DNA from: an uncultured Candidatus Actinomarina sp.
Lineage (GTDB): Bacteria > Actinomycetota > Acidimicrobiia > Actinomarinales > Actinomarinaceae
Direction of reading: 5' to 3'
Assembly (NCBI GenBank): GCA_902587025.1
Contig: CACIJJ010000002.1
Span: forward strand, 87,473 to 139,803
DNA: 52,331 bases
The position numbers and the translations under genes were made by a program. The notes under the pieces were generated by a model. That model was not told the DNA's origin. It did not search any database and saw nothing but the letters and a program-made list of their open reading frames with translations. Every line of letters starts with the position of its first letter. The first letter of the stretch is position 1. Shown here piece by piece: positions 30,825-39,347 of the stretch.

Positions 30825-33470
30825 ATGAATAAAAAACTCATTTACCAATTTTCTTCCACCAAAACTGAAGGTGACAAATCCATGCTGGATTTACTTGGAG
30901 GTAAAGGAGCAAATTTAGCAGAGATGTCAACCCTAGGAATTAATGTCCCGCCTGGGTTTACAGTAACAACAGAGGTTTGTAATTATTTTATAGAGAACAA
31001 GTCTTTTCCAGATAAATTTGATAGTGAATTAAAAAAAGCATTAGCTAACTTAGAAAAAATAACAAAAAAGAAATTTAATGATGATAAAACGCCTCTCTTA
31101 TTATCTGTTAGATCGGGAGGAAAAGTATCAATGCCAGGAATGATGGATTCTATTTTAAATATTGGAATTAATGACAAAAATGTAGATGCTTTGGCATCTA
31201 ATTTTAATGATGAAAGATTTGCGCTTGATTCATATCGTCGCTTAATTCAAATGTATGCAAATGTTGTTCTAGAAATTGATATGGATAGGTTTGAAGCCAT
31301 TATTGATAATAAAAAAAGAATCGATGGAGTTGAAAAAGATAATGATTTTGATTCCGAACAATTGAGTTGGATTATTGATGCTTTTAAAACCACTGTTGAA
31401 AGATTTGCTGGAAATCCTTTTCCACAAGACCCTGTCACTCAACTCAAAGGGGCAATTGAGGCGGTATTTAAAAGCTGGCTAAACAAACGAGCTGTTACTT
31501 ATCGAAAAATTAATAATATACCCAACAATTGGGGAACTGGGACAACGATTCAATCTATGGTTTTTGGAAATTTAAATGAATCCTCAGGAACGGGTGTTGC
31601 TTTTACGAGGTTTCCGTCTACAGGAAAAAACAAATTGTACGGGGAGTATTTAATGAATGCTCAAGGAGAAGATGTTGTTGCAGGAATAAGAACACCCTAT
31701 CCGATAGGAAAACATGAAAAAAACACTCAACCCTCCCTTGAGGAAGAAAACCCAGTTCTATTTAATGAAATAAAATCTATTGGTGACAAATTAGAAACAC
31801 ACTATAAAGATGCACAAGATATTGAGTTTACGATCGAAGATGGAGAATTATTTATCCTTCAAACTAGAAATGCAAAAAGAACAGCCCAAGCGAGTGTAAA
31901 AATTGCGGTTGATATGCATAATGAAAAAATACTAAGTAAACAAGAAGCCATCAATATGATTGATGCAGATCAGATTACCACAGTTCTCCACCCACAATTT
32001 GTTGACTCAGCTAGTAAAAAATTGTTTGAAAAAGGTTTAAATGCATCACCCGGAGCTGCTGTAGGTGAAATAGTTTTTGATCCAGAAAAAGCAGAGATCG
32101 AAGCTGCAAGAGGAAAAAAAGTCATTTTAGTTAGAGATGAAACAAGTCCAGAGGACATAAGTGGAATGTTTGCATCAGTAGGAATATTGACAACAAAAGG
32201 TGGTATGACAAGCCATGCTGCCGTTGTTGCGAGAGGAATGGGCAAACCATGCATAGTTGGAGCAGAAAATCTTAAGATTGAAAAAGATGAAAGAAAAATA
32301 TCTAATGGTCAAATAACTATTGAAGAAGGTGATTTAATTTCATTAGACGGATCTACTGGTGAGATTTTTCTTGGGGAAGTTGAGTTAGAGTCTCCTAAAC
32401 TAACAGACGAATTTAATACTTTGATGGCATGGTGCGATGATTTTAAAAAACTTTCAATAAGAGCAAATGCAGAAACAATAAATGACACAGCCAAGTCTTT
32501 AGAGTTTGGCGCTGACGGAATTGGTTTATGTAGAACAGAACATATGTTTTTTGAGGGTGAAAGAATACTTCCTATGAGAGAAATGATTATGGCAAACAAT
32601 AAGCAAGGTAGAAAAAGAGCATTAAATAAAATTATTGATTTTCAAATAAATGATTTTGTTGAAATATTTAAGCTTTTAAAAGACAAACCTATAACTGTTC
32701 GGCTACTTGATCCACCAATGCATGAATTCTTACCAAAAAGTGATATTGAAATTTCTGAGTTAGCCAATTCTTTAAGAGTTTCACCAGCATATGTTTCAGA
32801 AGTTTTATCGAGGATTAGTGAAAGTAACCCAATGTTAGGTCATCGAGGTGTACGTTTAGGTTTAAGTTATCCAGAAATTTATGAGATGCAAGTTGAGGCA
32901 ATTTTTAAAGCTAGTTATGAAATTCATCAAAAAGAAAAAATCATAATTAAGCCTGAAATAATGATTCCTTTAATAATGAATGCAAGTGAATTTACAAAAA
33001 TGAAAAAGATTATAACCAAAAAAATTAAAAGCTTGAAGAAAGAATCAGACTTTAATTTTGATTACCAGCTAGGAACTATGATTGAGTTACCAAGTGCTGC
33101 CTTGAATTCATCGGAAATTGGAGAACATGCAGATTTCTTTTCGTATGGAACAAATGATTTAACTCAAACAACCCTTGGTTTATCAAGAGATGATGCATCT
33201 AAATTTTTGAATGAATACGTAGAGAAAAATATTTTTGATGTTGATCCTTTTGTTTCAATTGATGAAATTACTGTTGGAAAATTAGTTGCTTCATCAACAG
33301 CGGACGGAAAAAAAATAAATAAAGATATAAAAATTGGAGTTTGTGGTGAACATGCTGGTGACCCAAAATCAATCAAATTTTTAAACACTTTAGATATTGA
33401 TTATATTTCTTGCTCCCCGTTTAGAATCCCAACCGCTCGATTAGCTGCTGCACAAGCGGAAATATCTTAG
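30825..33470 (+). CDS. ppdK: Pyruvate, phosphate dikinase
   Basis: An 881-residue enzyme interconverting pyruvate, ATP and phosphate with PEP, AMP and pyrophosphate. Domain order is standard: N-terminal ATP-binding part (LLGGKGANLAEMSTLGI; SVRSGGKVSMPGMMDSILN), swivelling phosphohistidine domain (GGMTSHAAVVARGMGKPCIVG) and C-terminal PEP/pyruvate domain (GIGLCRTEHMFF; MLGHRGVRLG; FSYGTNDLTQTTLG; and VCGEHAGDP near the end). Length matches the family (about 875). It may work in either direction, in gluconeogenesis or pyrophosphate-saving glycolysis. Divergent from the GAPDH-like gene with only 30 bases between starts. Confidence 0.96.
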   Translation: MNKKLIYQFSSTKTEGDKSMLDLLGGKGANLAEMSTLGINVPPGFTVTTEVCNYFIENKSFPDKFDSELKKALANLEKITKKKFNDDKTPLLLSVRSGGKVSMPGMMDSILNIGINDKNVDALASNFNDERFALDSYRRLIQMYANVVLEIDMDRFEAIIDNKKRIDGVEKDNDFDSEQLSWIIDAFKTTVERFAGNPFPQDPVTQLKGAIEAVFKSWLNKRAVTYRKINNIPNNWGTGTTIQSMVFGNLNESSGTGVAFTRFPSTGKNKLYGEYLMNAQGEDVVAGIRTPYPIGKHEKNTQPSLEEENPVLFNEIKSIGDKLETHYKDAQDIEFTIEDGELFILQTRNAKRTAQASVKIAVDMHNEKILSKQEAINMIDADQITTVLHPQFVDSASKKLFEKGLNASPGAAVGEIVFDPEKAEIEAARGKKVILVRDETSPEDISGMFASVGILTTKGGMTSHAAVVARGMGKPCIVGAENLKIEKDERKISNGQITIEEGDLISLDGSTGEIFLGEVELESPKLTDEFNTLMAWCDDFKKLSIRANAETINDTAKSLEFGADGIGLCRTEHMFFEGERILPMREMIMANNKQGRKRALNKIIDFQINDFVEIFKLLKDKPITVRLLDPPMHEFLPKSDIEISELANSLRVSPAYVSEVLSRISESNPMLGHRGVRLGLSYPEIYEMQVEAIFKASYEIHQKEKIIIKPEIMIPLIMNASEFTKMKKIITKKIKSLKKESDFNFDYQLGTMIELPSAALNSSEIGEHADFFSYGTNDLTQTTLGLSRDDASKFLNEYVEKNIFDVDPFVSIDEITVGKLVASSTADGKKINKDIKIGVCGEHAGDPKSIKFLNTLDIDYISCSPFRIPTARLAAAQAEIS

Positions 33471-33503
33471 TTTTTATTCATTACAAAGAAAATTTTCATA
33501 GGA

Positions 33504-33509
33504 TATAAT
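33504..33509 (+). promoter_or_regulatory. Putative -10 box (TATAAT), leaderless
   Basis: A perfect TATAAT lies 7 nt before the ATG at 33517. Confidence 0.5.
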
Positions 33510-33516
33510 TGCATTT

Positions 33517-33912
33517 ATGAGTTATAAAATAATAAATAAAGTAGATCCAATTCTTTATCTAGCTTTATCTGTTGTTGGGTTTATTGTTCCAGAACAAGTT
33601 TATAAACTATTTCTACTTAATCCTGACGCAGTCTTATCTTCTACTGAAGCAACTCTGGCAAGGGCTAATGGTGTTGGTGTTACATTCGCTGCACTTTTAA
33701 TTGTTTTGCTTGGTGGTGAAGAGGAAAATGCTAGACAAATAAATATAGTACGTTATGTTGGCGGATTATTATTAATTGGATTTGCAGTGTTTACAAACTT
33801 TAATGGATTTTTGATTTTTGGTGTTACTGAAATTGCACTTGCTCTTTATACTGGGAGACAATTAAGACCATCAACCGGTAGCGAGAGTTACACACCAAAT
33901 ACCGAAGATTAA
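33517..33912 (+). CDS. Hypothetical 4-TM membrane protein
   Basis: A 131-residue protein with about four hydrophobic helices and short polar ends (last 17 residues are polar: RPSTGSESYTPNTED). Sequence blocks such as VDPILYLALSVVGFIVPE and EATLARANGVGVTFAAL resemble small DUF4345-like membrane proteins, but I cannot assign a family. It lies 42 bases before fabI. Confidence 0.6.
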   Translation: MSYKIINKVDPILYLALSVVGFIVPEQVYKLFLLNPDAVLSSTEATLARANGVGVTFAALLIVLLGGEEENARQINIVRYVGGLLLIGFAVFTNFNGFLIFGVTEIALALYTGRQLRPSTGSESYTPNTED

Positions 33913-33942
33913 AAAAAATATTCTAAGTAATTTTTCAATAAG

Positions 33943-33948
33943 TAACAT
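33943..33948 (+). promoter_or_regulatory. Putative -10 box (TAACAT), leaderless
   Basis: TAACAT ends 6 nt before the ATG at 33955 of fabI. Confidence 0.4.
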
Positions 33949-33954
33949 AAACTT

Positions 33955-34734
33955 ATGAATTTAAAAGATAAAACTTTTCTAATTACTGGCATACTTACTG
34001 ACAAAAGTATTGCCTTTTCTGCTGCAAAAATTGCATTAGAAAATGGAGCAACTATCATCGCAACAGGATTTGGAGATGGATTGCGCATAACTCAGAGGGC
34101 TGTAAAACGTCTTGATGGGGAAATTGAAGTCATAGAAATGGACGTTCAAAACACTGAACAAGTTCAAGATGTAGCCAAATTTGTAAAAGATAATTATGGA
34201 AAAATTGATGGAATTCTACATGCAATAGCTTTTTCACCAACAGATGCAATGGGTGGTAACTTTTTAAATACAAAAGTTGAAGATGCAACAAAATCTTTTG
34301 AAGTATCTGCCTTTTCTTTAAAAACGATTACAAATGAATTTTTATCAGTGTTGAACGAAGGGTCCTCAATTGTTGCTGTAGATTTTGATAATTCTCAAGC
34401 TTGGCCAGGATATGATTGGCAAGGTGTTGCGAAATCTTCATTGCAATCTATTGTTAGATACTTGGCTTTTTATGTTGGAAAAAATAGCATAAGAGTAAAT
34501 GCTGTTGCTTCTGGACCCTTAGCTACGACAGCAGCTAAAAATATACCTGGTTTTTCATCAATGAATTCGGAATGGAATACAAAAGCACCTTTAGGTTGGG
34601 ATACAAAAAATGCTGAGCCAGTTGCGAAAGCCATTAATTTCTTACTGTCAGATTATTCTGAAGCCATAACTGGCGAGATAATCCATGTTGATGGTGGAGC
34701 TCATGCTATTGGTGGCTCTATGTTGCCTGATTAA
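33955..34734 (+). CDS. fabI: Enoyl-[acyl-carrier-protein] reductase (FabI)
   Basis: A 259-residue SDR that reduces the enoyl-ACP double bond in each elongation cycle. The N-terminus has the FabI signature ITGILTDKSIAFSAAK, followed by LHAIAFSP, the YDWQGVAKSSLQSIVRYLA region with the FabI Tyr/Lys pair, and IRVNAVASGPLATTAAKNIPGF. Length matches FabI. It is convergent with fabF, 3 bases apart, so it is next to but not within the fatty acid operon. Its own leaderless promoter allows separate control. Confidence 0.92.
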   Translation: MNLKDKTFLITGILTDKSIAFSAAKIALENGATIIATGFGDGLRITQRAVKRLDGEIEVIEMDVQNTEQVQDVAKFVKDNYGKIDGILHAIAFSPTDAMGGNFLNTKVEDATKSFEVSAFSLKTITNEFLSVLNEGSSIVAVDFDNSQAWPGYDWQGVAKSSLQSIVRYLAFYVGKNSIRVNAVASGPLATTAAKNIPGFSSMNSEWNTKAPLGWDTKNAEPVAKAINFLLSDYSEAITGEIIHVDGGAHAIGGSMLPD

Positions 34735-34737
34735 TTT

Positions 34738-35976
34738 TTATTCTTTACTGAATATTAAAACAGCATTATGACCACCAAAACCAAATGAATTAGACATAAC
34801 GTGGTCTATATTTTTATCTACAGATTGATTAGCTGTGTAATTTAAATCGCAATCCTTATCTGAATCGTTTAGATTTATCGTTGGTGGAATTTGATTATTT
34901 TTCATTGATAATAATGATGCCATTGCCTCAAAAGCTCCGCCTCCTCCAAGTAAATGTCCTGTCATTGATTTGGTAGAAGAGATATTAACTTCATATGCGT
35001 AGTCATTCATAAGTGATTTAATCGCAAGTGTTTCATTTAAATCATTAGCTGGCGTTGATGTTCCGTGTGCGTTGATATAATCAATATTTTCCTTACTAAT
35101 ATCAGCGTTTGAGATTGCCTGTTCCATTGCTCTTAAAGCACCAATCCCACCTTCTGATGGAGCAGTTATATGGTACGCATCTGTTGAAGATCCATATCCA
35201 GAAATATATCCGTAAACTTTTGCATCTCTATCTTTTGCTGAACTTTCGCTTTCGAGTATTAAAACTGTAGAACCTTCTGCCATAACAAATCCATCTCTGT
35301 TTTTATCAAAAGGTTTACATGCTTTTTGAGGCTCATCATTCTGTTTTGAAAGTGCTTTTATCTGTGCAAAAGCTCCAATTGTCATTGAAGTTGTACCAGA
35401 TTCTGTTCCTCCAACAAGAACTTTGTCAACAATGTTTTGTTCAATCATTCTCTTAGCTTCTCCAATTGCATTTGCAGAAGCTGCGCAAGCAGTTGTAATC
35501 GTTAATGAAGGTCCTTTTATTCCGTATTTAATTGCAACTTGACCTGTACTTGAATTGGGCATTAATTGTGTAATAGCAAGAGGACTTATTCTTGTTGAAC
35601 CTCTCTCATCGTAAACTCTAACAGCATCTTCCGTTGCTCCTATTCCACCGATGCCAGTTCCAAATACAATACCAAAATCTTCACCAAGCGGTTTACTTAA
35701 GTCAAATCCAGCATCTTGAATTGCTTCTTCTGCAGCAAAAATAGATAAATGGCCAGACCTATCAAGCTTTCTTGCATTTTGTTTTCCCATATAATCATTT
35801 GCATCAAAATTTTTAACTTCTCCTGCAAACGTCACAGGTAAATCAGAAGCATCAAATAAAGTAATATGATCTATTCCAGAAATTCCACTAGTTAAGTTAT
35901 TCCACGTATCAATTACATTGTTTCCTAGTGGATTAATTGTTCCAAGACCTGTTACAACCACTCGTTGTTTAGTCAT
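34738..35976 (-). CDS. fabF: Beta-ketoacyl-ACP synthase II (FabF)
   Basis: A 412-residue condensing enzyme. The catalytic Cys-His-His residues are in TACAASANAIGEA, NAHGTSTPANDLNE and KSMTGHLLGGGGAFEA. It starts VVVTGLGTINPLGN, as in FabF, and has the usual length. It is the last gene of the leftward operon, 3 bases after acpP, and elongates malonyl-ACP to longer chains. Confidence 0.96.
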   Translation of the reverse strand: MTKQRVVVTGLGTINPLGNNVIDTWNNLTSGISGIDHITLFDASDLPVTFAGEVKNFDANDYMGKQNARKLDRSGHLSIFAAEEAIQDAGFDLSKPLGEDFGIVFGTGIGGIGATEDAVRVYDERGSTRISPLAITQLMPNSSTGQVAIKYGIKGPSLTITTACAASANAIGEAKRMIEQNIVDKVLVGGTESGTTSMTIGAFAQIKALSKQNDEPQKACKPFDKNRDGFVMAEGSTVLILESESSAKDRDAKVYGYISGYGSSTDAYHITAPSEGGIGALRAMEQAISNADISKENIDYINAHGTSTPANDLNETLAIKSLMNDYAYEVNISSTKSMTGHLLGGGGAFEAMASLLSMKNNQIPPTINLNDSDKDCDLNYTANQSVDKNIDHVMSNSFGFGGHNAVLIFSKE

Positions 35977-35979
35977 GGT

Positions 35980-36219
35980 TTAAAGTTTTGAGTGCAACAA
36001 GTTTACTGCTTGACCAACAGTCCCAACATCTGTGAGTTCTTCATCATCTATTTCAATCTCAAACTCATCTTCAAATGCCATTACAACTTCAACTATGCCC
36101 AGTGAGTCAATTTCGAGATCTTCTTCTAATTTTGCATCCATAGTGATTTTCTCAGAATCAATGCCTAATTCATCTTCAAATAGGCTTTTTACCTTGTCAA
36201 AAACTTCATTTACTTCCAT
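35980..36219 (-). CDS. acpP: Acyl carrier protein
   Basis: A 79-residue, strongly acidic protein with the phosphopantetheine serine in EIDSLGIVEVVMAFEDEF. A strong Shine-Dalgarno AGGAG (minus strand, 36225-36229) sits 5 bases before the ATG, the clearest in this operon, consistent with the high level of ACP needed. AcpS, encoded upstream in the operon, would activate it. Confidence 0.96.
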   Translation of the reverse strand: MEVNEVFDKVKSLFEDELGIDSEKITMDAKLEEDLEIDSLGIVEVVMAFEDEFEIEIDDEELTDVGTVGQAVNLLHSKL

Positions 36220-36230
36220 ATTTACTCCTA

Positions 36231-36959
36231 CTAAGTTGTAAGTCCACCATCTATAGGTATTACTTGCCCCGTTATATATTCTGACTCATCTTTGCATAAA
36301 AAAGATACCATGTTTGCAATATCTTCTGGCATACCCATGCGTTTTATTGAAAGTTGTTCTATAATATTTTCTTTATTTTCATCATTTATGAATGAGGTCA
36401 TGTCTGTATCTATATAGCCGGGTGCTATGACATTTGACGTAATATTTCTGCTACCAACTTCCTTGCTAATTGATTTCGATAATCCGATTAAACCTGCTTT
36501 TGATGCAGCATAATTTGCTTGGCCTTGATTGCCAGAAATACCTACAACAGATGATATAAAAATTAATCTTCCCCATTTGTTTTTAATCATCTTTTTTATA
36601 GCTCTTTGAGATGTATAGAAATTTCCAGTTAGGTTTGTTTGAATAACGTCGTTCCACTCATCATCCTTCATTCTTGGTAATATATTGTCTTTTGTAATTC
36701 CTGCATTATTTACCAAAATATCAACATGTTTATATGTTTCTTCTATTAAATTAAATGCCTCATCAACTGAATTTCTATCTGCAATATTTAATTGAACGGC
36801 AAGACTTTCACCACCTAATTTTTTTATTTCTTCTACGACTTCATCAGCCTTATCTTTAGAATTTGAAAATCCTACAATAACATGATAATTTTTTCCAAGC
36901 TCCAAGGCTATAGATTTTCCAATACCTCTTGAGGCACCTGTTACAAAAACTGTTTTCAT
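36231..36959 (-). CDS. fabG: 3-oxoacyl-[ACP] reductase (FabG)
   Basis: A 242-residue SDR with TGASRGIGKSIA, NNAGITKDN, the serine ISSVVGISGNQGQANYAASKAG segment with Tyr-Lys, and VIAPGYIDTDMT. Reduces 3-ketoacyl-ACP with NADPH. Overlaps the fabH stop by 4 bases. Confidence 0.94.
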   Translation of the reverse strand: MKTVFVTGASRGIGKSIALELGKNYHVIVGFSNSKDKADEVVEEIKKLGGESLAVQLNIADRNSVDEAFNLIEETYKHVDILVNNAGITKDNILPRMKDDEWNDVIQTNLTGNFYTSQRAIKKMIKNKWGRLIFISSVVGISGNQGQANYAASKAGLIGLSKSISKEVGSRNITSNVIAPGYIDTDMTSFINDENKENIIEQLSIKRMGMPEDIANMVSFLCKDESEYITGQVIPIDGGLTT

Positions 36960-38050
36960 ATTTTGTCTAATTTGTTTGGAACTTGATACTCAATTGCTCT
37001 TTTAATTGTGTCGGTTGCAGTTCCATCAAAATCTGGAAGTTTTGCATCTGATTTGTTTATTGGAGTTACACGATCTCCTAATCGAACCGCACAAGCTCCC
37101 CATGCAAGACCAGCTCCCACAGCTGTAAAGACTGCAATTTCCCCACCTTTTATCTCACCTTCTTCAAGAGCATCTACAAATGCTGTTGGTATAGACGCTG
37201 CAGAAGTATTTCCGTATCGATGAACTTTTTTAATAGTAGTTGCATTAGGAAGTCCAAGTTTTTTTTCGAGTGCTTCAACTATCCTAATATTTGCTTGATG
37301 TGGAATAAAAATGTCTACATCTTCTTTTGACAACCCTGATTTTTCTATAGCTTCTGCTGATGCTTGTGCCATTGCTCTAACACCAGATTTAAATATTTCC
37401 TGTCCATCAAAAGTCCAACGTACTTTAGCTGCTTCGTCAGGATTAAACCTATCCATTGCTGAACCAAAATTAGGAATTTCTAAGATTTCTAAATTGTCCG
37501 AACTTAAGCCATTTGAGAAAGAATATATTTCTCCATCTGATTCATTTTTACTTTCTTCAATAACCACTGCACCTGCACCATCACCAAAAAGCACTGCGGT
37601 ATTTCTATCAGACCAATCAAGCAACCAAGTAATATGCTCTGCCCCTATTACCAAAGCTCTTTTATATAGATTACTTTCAACGAATGCTTTTCCTTGCTCA
37701 AGTGCGTAGAGAAAACCTGCACAAGCAGCATTTACGTCATAGACAGAAGCATTTACAGCACCAAGTTTTTTTTGAACATGAGCAGCTGCAGAGGGAACAA
37801 TGCTATCTGGAGTACATGTAGCTAAGATTACGACATCAATATCTTCTGGATTTAAACCGGCACAGGCTATTGCATGTTTACCAGCAATTTCAGCCATATC
37901 TGATGTGTTTACATGGCTAAATCTTCGTTCTTTTACACCTGTTCTTTGTTGAATCCACTCATCAGAAGTATCAACAAATTTTGATAAATCATCGTTAGTC
38001 ATAATGTTATCAGGCGTGCATTTACCCCAACCTGTTATTGCTGATTTCAA
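36956..38050 (-). CDS. fabH: Beta-ketoacyl-ACP synthase III (FabH) with C-terminal extension
   Basis: A 364-residue initiation condensing enzyme. Catalytic Cys is in NAACAGFLYALEQG, His in IPHQANIRI, Asn in YGNTSAASIPTAFVDAL. It appears to start with TTG at 38050, with AAGGGG a few bases upstream and no suitable ATG close by. Ordinary FabH ends near AGLxWGxxxVR; this one continues about 36 residues (GDRVTPINKSDAKLPDFDG and on). Whether the tail has a role is unknown. It condenses acetyl-CoA or another starter with malonyl-ACP. Confidence 0.93.
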   Translation of the reverse strand: MKSAITGWGKCTPDNIMTNDDLSKFVDTSDEWIQQRTGVKERRFSHVNTSDMAEIAGKHAIACAGLNPEDIDVVILATCTPDSIVPSAAAHVQKKLGAVNASVYDVNAACAGFLYALEQGKAFVESNLYKRALVIGAEHITWLLDWSDRNTAVLFGDGAGAVVIEESKNESDGEIYSFSNGLSSDNLEILEIPNFGSAMDRFNPDEAAKVRWTFDGQEIFKSGVRAMAQASAEAIEKSGLSKEDVDIFIPHQANIRIVEALEKKLGLPNATTIKKVHRYGNTSAASIPTAFVDALEEGEIKGGEIAVFTAVGAGLAWGACAVRLGDRVTPINKSDAKLPDFDGTATDTIKRAIEYQVPNKLDKI

Positions 38051-38059
38051 AATTTCCCC

Positions 38060-38965
38060 TTACTTTGATGATTCTAAAGAGTTTATTATCTTTAAATCCT
38101 TATATGATATAGACTTGCGGACCATTCCAGCAGTTACATTACCAGGGCCGATATGACACCATAAATCTGGATCTATATCATTGTTAACACACTCAATTTG
38201 TTGGTTAAACAAAACTGAATTATCTATTTGATTCACAAGATTTTCTTTCAAAGTTGATGCTTCAACTTTTTTTGCATCAACGTTCATATATACAGGAATC
38301 TTTCCTTCAGAGATATCAATTGAATTTAAAGTATCCTCAAGTGGTTTTTTTGCAGAGCTTACAATTTCAGTATGAAATGCTCCTGCTACTTCGAGTGGAA
38401 TTACTCTTTTTGCACTAAGTGCTTTTGGGTTAGATTTTAAGTAGTTCATGTCATCAATGTATGAACTAATAACTATTTGTGAAGGATCATTAAAGTTTGA
38501 TATCCATATTTGAATTCCTTGATTATTTAATTTTTCTACTTCTTCAATTGTTGTTTCCAAATCACCTGTTAAAACAGCTGCCATAATTGTATTGGAATTT
38601 TCTACAGCTTTATGCATCTCCTCGCCTCTTACTGCTATTACTTTTAATGCATCTTTATAATCTAAATATCCTGATAGACATAAAGCTGTATATTCCCCAA
38701 GAGAATGCCCAATAAGCGCAGCAGGTTTGCCTAAATTATTAATTGCTTCAATTCCGTAACAATAAGAGACTGAGAATATGTAAGGTTGAGCAATATTTGT
38801 TTTTTTAATTATCTCAGGATCTTCCGAATTTATAATATCTTTTAGGCTCCATCCCAAAGTTTCTTCGAAAGTATTTATTAATAGATCGTCATACGTTTCA
38901 AGCAGCTCACTACCCATTCCTATTTCTTGAGAGCCTTGACCTGGAAACATTCCAACCCACTGCAT
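38060..38965 (-). CDS. fabD: Malonyl-CoA:ACP transacylase (FabD)
   Basis: A 301-residue acyltransferase with FPGQGSQEIGMG at the N-terminus, the nucleophile in GHSLGEYTALCLSG and the histidine in VAGAFHTEIV. Loads malonyl groups on ACP. Located 2 bases after acpS. Confidence 0.94.
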   Translation of the reverse strand: MQWVGMFPGQGSQEIGMGSELLETYDDLLINTFEETLGWSLKDIINSEDPEIIKKTNIAQPYIFSVSYCYGIEAINNLGKPAALIGHSLGEYTALCLSGYLDYKDALKVIAVRGEEMHKAVENSNTIMAAVLTGDLETTIEEVEKLNNQGIQIWISNFNDPSQIVISSYIDDMNYLKSNPKALSAKRVIPLEVAGAFHTEIVSSAKKPLEDTLNSIDISEGKIPVYMNVDAKKVEASTLKENLVNQIDNSVLFNQQIECVNNDIDPDLWCHIGPGNVTAGMVRKSISYKDLKIINSLESSK

Positions 38966-38967
38966 GA

Positions 38968-39345
38968 TTAACTGTCCTTTTCTGAGATAGCAAATGCTAT
39001 TGCATTTTCATTCTCATGTGAAAGTGATATATGAATATTTGTAATATTTTTTTCTTTTACAGTAGCTGATGCTCTACCAAAGGTGTTAATTGTTGGCTTA
39101 CCTCCACCCGTAACTTCTATATCTTTCCAACTTATTTCTCTCCATCCTTTTCCTAAAGATTTCATTACAGCTTCTTTTGCTGCAAACCTTGCTCCTAGCC
39201 TTTTTGATGGATCTGAAAATCTTTTTGCATATTTAATTTCTTGTTCAGTAAAACATCTTTTCAAGAATTTATCTTCAGATTTATTCAATAATCTTTTTAC
39301 TCTTTTGAGATCAACTTGGTCTACTCCAATGCCATAAATACTCAT
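38968..39345 (-). CDS. acpS: Holo-ACP synthase
   Basis: A 125-residue phosphopantetheinyl transferase: GIGVDQVDLKRV, ERRCF-like KRCFTEQEIKYA, and RFAAKEAVMKSLGKGW are the AcpS signatures. It transfers phosphopantetheine from CoA to the ACP encoded in the same operon. Two bases downstream of the biotin carboxylase gene. Confidence 0.94.
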   Translation of the reverse strand: MSIYGIGVDQVDLKRVKRLLNKSEDKFLKRCFTEQEIKYAKRFSDPSKRLGARFAAKEAVMKSLGKGWREISWKDIEVTGGGKPTINTFGRASATVKEKNITNIHISLSHENENAIAFAISEKDS

Positions 39346-39347
39346 AC

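Noticed and set aside
37311-37709. 132-residue plus-strand ORF
   Set aside because: Antisense to fabH, which has its catalytic motifs intact; the ORF has low-complexity Ser-rich content.
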